64,000 nucleotides of DNA from Devosia rhizoryzae (lineage in GTDB: Bacteria > Pseudomonadota > Alphaproteobacteria > Rhizobiales > Devosiaceae). Below the pieces are notes generated by a model. It did not search any database and was not told the DNA's origin. It was given only the letters and a program-made list of their open reading frames with translations. Positions 58,957-64,000 of this stretch are shown here, one piece after another; position 1 is the stretch's first letter, and each line of letters starts with the position of its first letter. The position numbers and the translations under genes are program-made. The DNA is taken from assembly GCF_016698665.1 (NCBI RefSeq), contig NZ_CP068046.1, positions 1,798,001-1,862,000 of the forward strand, read 5' to 3'.

Positions 58957-61355
58957 GCCGGCTCCTTCCGCTTGCGCGGCGCACGCGGCTTTTTCACCTG
59001 CACAACCTTGCGCACGCGCATCAGTGCGATGATCGCGATGCCGGCACCCATGACAACCGAAATCTCACCCAGAGTATCGAAGCCGCGATAGTCGACGAGG
59101 ATGACGTTGACGATGTTGTGGCCGTGAGCGATCGGCACGCTGGTGGCGGTGAAGAGGTCCGAGAGACGGGTGTCGAGAGTGCCACTCAGCACCTGCATCA
59201 GCATCAGGGTGACCCCGACGCCGCAGACCAGGGCGATCGATCCGTCGCGGAGCCAGTCCTCGGGCGGGCGCGCGTCGCGCCGATCAAGGTTCAGCCGGGC
59301 CATGACAAAGGCCAGCACGGCAACCGAGAGCACTTCGATCATGAACTGGGTGAAGGCGAGGTCCGGCGCGCCAAACAGCAGGAAGATCAGCGCCAGGGCC
59401 GTTCCCTGCACACCCAGGGACAGGATCGCGGTAAGGCGTGTCGGCGATATAACCACGACGACGAGTCCGGCCGCCGCAAGCAGCACCACGCCCCATTCGT
59501 AAAAGGTCAGCGACGACAGATCGAACCTGATCCACCAATTGCCGAGGTCAGCCGCCGGCACCAGCCAATCGAACCCGCTCCAGACCAATAGCGGGCCGAA
59601 CAGCGCCAGAGCCAGAGCGCCAAAGACCACGACCAGGTAGAGCTCAAGCCGGCCGTGATGAAGGAAACGCGTCACGGCGCCGGAGAAACGGATCAGCCCG
59701 AACATGACGTCGTCAAAGACGGTATCGGCGTTCCAGCGCATCGCGTTGTCAATGCGCCGCAGGACAGTGCGCGCGCCATCGGCTTGCCGGTAAACAGCGA
59801 TGCCAAGCAACCAGGTCAGCACCGACAACCACAAGAGCAGGCTGGTGAAATCCAGCGCCAGGCTCAGGTGGCTTTCCACGGCGCGTCCGAGAATGGCCAG
59901 GGACGCCGGCTGCAGCACGTCGTGTCCCAGCCACTCGGGCAGGATGCCGGCGACGATTGCGAGACCACCAAGGAGAATGGGCCCGACCAGCATGGCGATC
60001 GGCGCCTCGTGCGGCTCGCGCGGCGTCGGCACCGCCTCCCCGAGGAAGGGCCGGATCATCACGAGCATGGCGACTCCTGCGAGCAGGGCATTGCCCACCA
60101 CAAGGATGACCAAGGTAGCAATCTGGGTCGGGTCGCCACTCAGAAGGCCGAGATACATCTCTTCCTTGGCGAAATAGCCGATCGTCAGCGGCAGCCCGAT
60201 CATCGACAGGGCGGCCAGTGCGGCGGCAATAAAGGTGACCGGCATCTTGTCGGCCAGACCGCGCAGAACGGTGATGTCCCGTGTGCCGGTCTCATGATCG
60301 ACCGCGCCAGCGACCATGAAGAGCGCGGCCTTGTAGAAGGCATGGGCAACGAAATAGACGACCATGGCAGCGATCGAGGCCTCGCTGCCCAAGCCGATCA
60401 AGAGCACCAGGAGCCCGAGCGAGGCGATCGTCGTCTGTGCCAGGATTTGCTTGAGATCGGTTTGCTTTAGGGCGCCAAGTCCGCCCCAGATCAGCGTTAA
60501 GCCGCCGAAAACTACGAGAACGGTGGTCCAAACCTGAGTACCGCCCAGCACCGGCGTCATGCGCGCGAGGAGATAGACCCCGGCCTGCACCATGGTGGCC
60601 GAATGGAGGAAAGCGGAAACGGGCGTCGGCGCTTCCATGGCATTGGGCAGCCAGAAATGGAGCGGGAACTGCGCCGACTTGGTGAAGGCGGCGACGATAA
60701 AGCAGAAGAGGACGAGACCATAGAATCCGCTCTGACGCAGCAGGTCGCCCGTCTCCCGCAGCGCGCTCATATCCCACGTTCCGGCGATTTGGCTGACGAG
60801 GATGGCGCCCGCCAACAGCGCCATGCCGCCGATATTGGTGATCACCAAAGCCTGGATCGCCCCGCGACGGGAAGCCTGCCGCCCGTGATCGAAACCGATC
60901 AAGAGGAACGAGGTGACCGAGGTCAGCTCCCAGAAAAGAAACAGCGCGAGCAGGCTGTCGGCCAGGACCAGGCCCAGCATCGCCCCCATGAAGGCAAGCA
61001 TAAAGGTGAAGAACCGCCCCTGATGCCGGTGCCCCTCGAGATAGGCACCGCTGTAAAGAACGATTAGCGCGCCAATCCCCGATATGGTGAGCGCAAAAAC
61101 AAGGCTCAGGCCGTCGAGGTAAAAGCTGAGGTTGAGGTGGTAGGCAGGGACCCAGGCAAAGCTGACCTTGATCGCCTCGCCGCCGACCACGCGCTCAACA
61201 AAGCTGAGCAAAAACACAAAGATCGCGGCCGGAACCAGTGCCAGCAGCCAGCCGGTGAACCTACCCGTAAAGCGATGGAGAAATGGCGCAAGCAGCGCGG
61301 CCACGAAGGGAACCACGGCGACCAAAGCAATACCGGCGTCGAAAGGCGCGTTCAC
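58953..61355 (-). CDS. mnhA: Mrp antiporter subunit A
   Basis: This 800-residue, >18-TM protein from GTG 61355 is NuoL-like: FWELTSVTSFLLIGFDHGRQASRRGAIQALVITNIGGMALL (conserved Glu), SAQFPLHFWLPNAMEAPTPVSAFLHSATMVQAGVYLLAR (Lys/His residues). A C-terminal MbhD/E-like region follows (VQGTALALIFLLFGAPDLAFTQFMIEVLSVAVLAFVMARLNL, then GHNIVNVILVDYRGFDTLGEISV). It is the first gene of mnhABCDEFG, which exchanges Na+ (or K+) for protons and supports pH and salt tolerance. Its promoter lies in 61356-61534. Confidence 0.95.
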   Translation of the reverse strand: MNAPFDAGIALVAVVPFVAALLAPFLHRFTGRFTGWLLALVPAAIFVFLLSFVERVVGGEAIKVSFAWVPAYHLNLSFYLDGLSLVFALTISGIGALIVLYSGAYLEGHRHQGRFFTFMLAFMGAMLGLVLADSLLALFLFWELTSVTSFLLIGFDHGRQASRRGAIQALVITNIGGMALLAGAILVSQIAGTWDMSALRETGDLLRQSGFYGLVLFCFIVAAFTKSAQFPLHFWLPNAMEAPTPVSAFLHSATMVQAGVYLLARMTPVLGGTQVWTTVLVVFGGLTLIWGGLGALKQTDLKQILAQTTIASLGLLVLLIGLGSEASIAAMVVYFVAHAFYKAALFMVAGAVDHETGTRDITVLRGLADKMPVTFIAAALAALSMIGLPLTIGYFAKEEMYLGLLSGDPTQIATLVILVVGNALLAGVAMLVMIRPFLGEAVPTPREPHEAPIAMLVGPILLGGLAIVAGILPEWLGHDVLQPASLAILGRAVESHLSLALDFTSLLLWLSVLTWLLGIAVYRQADGARTVLRRIDNAMRWNADTVFDDVMFGLIRFSGAVTRFLHHGRLELYLVVVFGALALALFGPLLVWSGFDWLVPAADLGNWWIRFDLSSLTFYEWGVVLLAAAGLVVVVISPTRLTAILSLGVQGTALALIFLLFGAPDLAFTQFMIEVLSVAVLAFVMARLNLDRRDARPPEDWLRDGSIALVCGVGVTLMLMQVLSGTLDTRLSDLFTATSVPIAHGHNIVNVILVDYRGFDTLGEISVVMGAGIAIIALMRVRKVVQVKKPRAPRKRKEPA

Positions 61356-61534
61356 CCTTGTGCTGATCCTTGGTGATTCAATGCAGGAGCGGGGGTGACC
61401 TTAACCATCGAGACCGCGTGGGCAACCGGTTATGACATCGAGGGACCGCTATCGAGACGTTTTCAACCGTTTCCGGGGCTGGCAAAGCGCGTCACCGGCG
61501 CCTATGTCGGTCGGACCCAGTTTTCGGAGCCCAC
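61356..61534. promoter_or_regulatory. Divergent promoter region mnhA / oligopeptidase B
   Basis: This is a 179-base gap with divergent starts. Ribosome binding signals are AAGGA before mnhA and GGAG before 61535. I see no strong promoter boxes or operator. Confidence 0.35.
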
Positions 61535-63616
61535 ATGACCCAGGCCAAGCCACCCGTCGCCAAGCGCATCGATCACGCCCACACCCATCACGGCCGGCGC
61601 GTCGAGGACCCTTATGCGTGGCTGCGGGCCTCTAATTGGCAGGAGGTGATGCAAAAGCCCGAGACGCTGGACGCGGAAATCCGCGCCTATCTCGAAGCCG
61701 AGAACACCTTCTACGAGGCCGAGTTCGGCAATCCCACCGCCGCGCTCCAGGACAGGATTTATCGCGAGATACGCGGCCGCATCAAGGAAGACGACAGCGG
61801 CGTCCCCTCCCCCGATGGACCCTTCGCCTATAATTCGCGCATGCTCGAGGGCAAGCAGTATTCGCAGGTCGTGCGCACCCCCCGCGATGGTGGGCCGGAA
61901 CAGGTTCTGCTCGATTGCAACGTCGAAGCCGGCGACGGCTATTTCGGCTTTGCCGGTGCCGCCCACGACCCGTCGCACCAGATCCTTGCCTGGGCTGCCG
62001 ATCGCGCCGGCTCGGAATATTACGATATCGTCTTGCGCGACCTCGCTACCGGCACCGACCGCGACGACGTCATCGCGGAAACCGCCGGCTCCTATGTCTG
62101 GAGCAATGACAGCCGCTCCATCTACTACACCGAATACGACGACAACCACCGCCCCTACCGCATCCGCCGCCACGACCTCGGCACCGCGCAAGAGGCCGAC
62201 CCGATCATCTACGAGGAAAAAGACCCCGGCTTTTTTGTCGGCGTCGGTAAGACCCTCTCGGATCGCTTCATCATCATCGACGCGCACGATCACCAGACCT
62301 CCGAAGTCTGGCTGATCGATGCCGCAACCGGTGGTGAACCGCGCCTCGTGGCGCCGCGCGTCGCCGATCGCGAATACGATGTCGATGAACGCGACGGCGT
62401 GCTTTACATCCGCACCAATGCCGATGGCGCCGAGGACTACAAGATCGTCACCGTTTCGGCCGACACTCCCGGCGCCGAGAACTGGACCGATCTCGTCCCC
62501 CATCGCGAGGGCGTCCTGATCCTCGACATTGCCCTCCTCAAGAACCACCTCCTCCGCCTCGAACGCGAGGACGGCCTGCCGCGCATCGTCGCCCAGGACC
62601 TTCGCACCAGCAGGGAAGAGGTCGTGCGATTTGAGGAAGAGGCTTATTCGCTGGGCATGTCGACCGGCTACGAGTTCGATACGTCTGTGTTCCGCCTCAG
62701 CTATTCCTCGCCGACGACGCCCAACCAGACATGGGACGTCGATCTCGAGACCGGTGAACGCACCCTGCTCAAGACCCAGGAAGTGCCCTCCGGCCATGAT
62801 CCCGAGCATTACGAAACACGGCGCCTCTTTGCCACCGCTGCGGATGGCGAGCAGGTGCCTGTGACCTTGCTCTACCGAAAGGGTCTCGAACTCGACGGCA
62901 GCAACCCGGCCCTGCTCTATGGCTATGGCGCCTATGGCATGTCGATGCCCGCGTCTTTTTCGGTCTCCGTGCTGTCGCTGGTCGATCGCGGCTTCGTTTA
63001 TGCGATTGCCCATATCCGCGGCGGCATGGAAAAGGGCTATCGCTGGTATCGCCAGGGCCGGCGCGAGCACAAGACCAACACCTTTACCGACTTCATTGCC
63101 GCAGCCGAAATGCTGATCGCCGAGGGCTATGCCACCAAGGGCAAGATCATTGCGCAGGGTGGATCGGCCGGCGGCATGCTGATGGGCGCCATCGCCAATC
63201 TGCGGCCCGATCTATGGGGTGGCGTCATCGCGCAGGTCCCGTTTGTCGACGTGCTCAACACCATGCTCGACGACACCCTGCCGCTGACGCCGCCGGAATG
63301 GCCCGAATGGGGCAACCCGATAACGTCGCCCGATGACTACGAGCGCATCGCCGCCTATGCTCCCTATGAAGCGGTAAGCGAACAAGACTATCCGCCGATC
63401 TTTGCCCTGGCGGGCCTCACTGATCCGCGCGTCACCTATTGGGAGCCGGCCAAGTGGGTAGCCAAATTGCGTGCAACCAAAACCGGCACTGCGCCGCTTT
63501 ATCTCAAGACCAATATGGGTGCGGGTCACGGCGGCGCCTCGGGACGCTTCGATCGCCTCAAGGAAACCGCCGAGTGCTATGCCTTTGCAATAAAGTCCGC
63601 CGGATTGGACGCTTAG
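61535..63616 (+). CDS. ptrB: Oligopeptidase B (S9A family)
   Basis: This 693-residue cytosolic serine peptidase cleaves small peptides after basic residues. A seven-bladed propeller (residues ~70-410) carries WSNDSRSIYYTEYDDNHRPYRI, and the alpha/beta-hydrolase domain has Ser544 in GGSAGGML, Asp630 in GLTDPRV and His665 in GAGHGGASG. The sequence GYGAYGMSMPASFSVSVLSLVDRGFVYAIAHIRGGMEKG is the family hallmark. It is divergent from mnhA. The start follows GGAG. Confidence 0.95.
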   Translation: MTQAKPPVAKRIDHAHTHHGRRVEDPYAWLRASNWQEVMQKPETLDAEIRAYLEAENTFYEAEFGNPTAALQDRIYREIRGRIKEDDSGVPSPDGPFAYNSRMLEGKQYSQVVRTPRDGGPEQVLLDCNVEAGDGYFGFAGAAHDPSHQILAWAADRAGSEYYDIVLRDLATGTDRDDVIAETAGSYVWSNDSRSIYYTEYDDNHRPYRIRRHDLGTAQEADPIIYEEKDPGFFVGVGKTLSDRFIIIDAHDHQTSEVWLIDAATGGEPRLVAPRVADREYDVDERDGVLYIRTNADGAEDYKIVTVSADTPGAENWTDLVPHREGVLILDIALLKNHLLRLEREDGLPRIVAQDLRTSREEVVRFEEEAYSLGMSTGYEFDTSVFRLSYSSPTTPNQTWDVDLETGERTLLKTQEVPSGHDPEHYETRRLFATAADGEQVPVTLLYRKGLELDGSNPALLYGYGAYGMSMPASFSVSVLSLVDRGFVYAIAHIRGGMEKGYRWYRQGRREHKTNTFTDFIAAAEMLIAEGYATKGKIIAQGGSAGGMLMGAIANLRPDLWGGVIAQVPFVDVLNTMLDDTLPLTPPEWPEWGNPITSPDDYERIAAYAPYEAVSEQDYPPIFALAGLTDPRVTYWEPAKWVAKLRATKTGTAPLYLKTNMGAGHGGASGRFDRLKETAECYAFAIKSAGLDA

Positions 63617-63630
63617 TTCTCCCGGCGACA

Positions 63631-63659
63631 TTGTTGCCCAAACCCCTGACGCCTATAAA
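63631..63659 (+). promoter_or_regulatory. sod promoter (-35 TTGTTG, -10 TATAAA)
   Basis: TTGTTG (63631-63636) and TATAAA (63654-63659) are separated by 17 bases. The ATG of sod follows at 63686 with AAGGAGC between. This is the best-formed sigma-70-type promoter in the window. Confidence 0.65.
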
Positions 63660-63685
63660 TACCTTCTCAAGCCAAGGAGCTCACC

Positions 63686-64000
63686 ATGACCTTTGAACTG
63701 CCGCCCCTGCCCTATGCCTACGATGCTCTGGGCCCGTACATGTCCAAGGAAACGCTCGAGTTTCACCACGACAAGCATCACCAGGCCTATGTGACCAACG
63801 GCAACAACCTGCTCAAGGACTCGGGCCTTGAAGGCAAGAGCCTCGAAGAGATCGTCAAAGAGAGCTACGGCAAGAACCAGGGCCTCTTCAACAATGCCGG
63901 CCAGCACTACAACCACATCCATTTCTGGCAGTGGATGAAGCCCAATGGCGGCGGCAAGTCGCTTCCAGGCAAGCTGCAAGCTGCGGTCGATAGCGATCTC
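63686..64000 (+). CDS. sodB: Fe/Mn superoxide dismutase, N-terminal part (3' end outside window)
   Basis: ATG 63686 follows AAGGAGC. The 105 visible residues (TFELPPLPYAYDALGPYMSKETLEFHHDKHHQAYV, then NNAGQHYNHIHFWQWMKPNGGG) are the N-terminal domain of Fe/Mn-SOD, with metal ligands His27 and His77. The Asp and third His ligands lie past the window end, so Fe versus Mn cannot be fixed; sequence style fits SodB. No stop is present within the window. It detoxifies superoxide in the cytosol. Confidence 0.95.
   Translation, partial: MTFELPPLPYAYDALGPYMSKETLEFHHDKHHQAYVTNGNNLLKDSGLEGKSLEEIVKESYGKNQGLFNNAGQHYNHIHFWQWMKPNGGGKSLPGKLQAAVDSDL

Noticed and set aside
61502..63070. 522-residue minus-strand open frame antisense to oligopeptidase B
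   Set aside because: Shadow of a gene with all catalytic residues in place; no independent coding evidence.

Overview
This is a GC-rich chromosomal window from an alphaproteobacterium, most probably of the order Hyphomicrobiales. A Devosia-like lineage is my best guess, but that is inference. The order-level signs are the ccmI-ccmE-ccmF-ccmH / degP / response regulator / histidine kinase / glnE block, a MucR/Ros regulator, a DUF6456 gene paired with an orphan DnaA domain-IV gene, a FeuN-FeuP-FeuQ-like signalling operon and an RcGTA-type gene transfer agent (GTA) cluster. I see no rRNA, tRNA, CRISPR array, transposase or integrase.

Layout. 1-2771 (+): the end of aminopeptidase N, then a PAS sensor kinase. 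2772-13484 (-): cytochrome c maturation genes ccmIEFH with overlapping stop/start codons, followed by degP, a two-component pair and glnE. 13623-16657 (+): a two-gene flavoprotein operon resembling sarcosine/amine oxidase beta and alpha subunits, without the usual C-terminal aminomethyltransferase domain. 16654-21030 (-): an unknown protein, a lipoprotein and a FeuNPQ-like system.

21106-36387 (-) is a complete RcGTA-like structural cluster: small and large terminase, portal, small membrane protein, protease, capsid, connector proteins, tail tube, chaperones, tape measure, tail-tip genes g12-g15 and a lysin. It carries lesions. g15 has two frameshifts and an in-frame TAG, and g13 has one frameshift. 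The lysin is fused in frame to a holin-like segment with its own ribosome binding site. A DUF4160/DUF2442 toxin-antitoxin-like pair sits in antisense orientation between the portal gene and the next head gene. Five of six GC-rich inverted-unit repeats lie inside or next to this cluster.

36475-54752 is mixed housekeeping and envelope material: a KTSC protein, DUF2254 membrane protein, Hsp70-family protein, degenerate GGDEF protein, YcgN, class A penicillin-binding protein, DUF1214/DUF1254 pair, ChrA, lipoproteins, DUF2336, DUF1491, a DivJ-like kinase with a peptidoglycan-binding partner, SufE, an acyltransferase, DUF6456 and the DnaA-IV orphan. 54891-61355 (-) holds mucR and the seven-gene Mrp cation/proton antiporter operon. 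The window closes with oligopeptidase B and the start of an Fe/Mn superoxide dismutase gene that has a clear promoter.

Most genes look intact, with tight translational coupling. The lesions are confined to the GTA tail-tip genes, so the GTA is either decaying or affected by local sequence error. All function calls come from reading motifs and family memory. No database search was possible.
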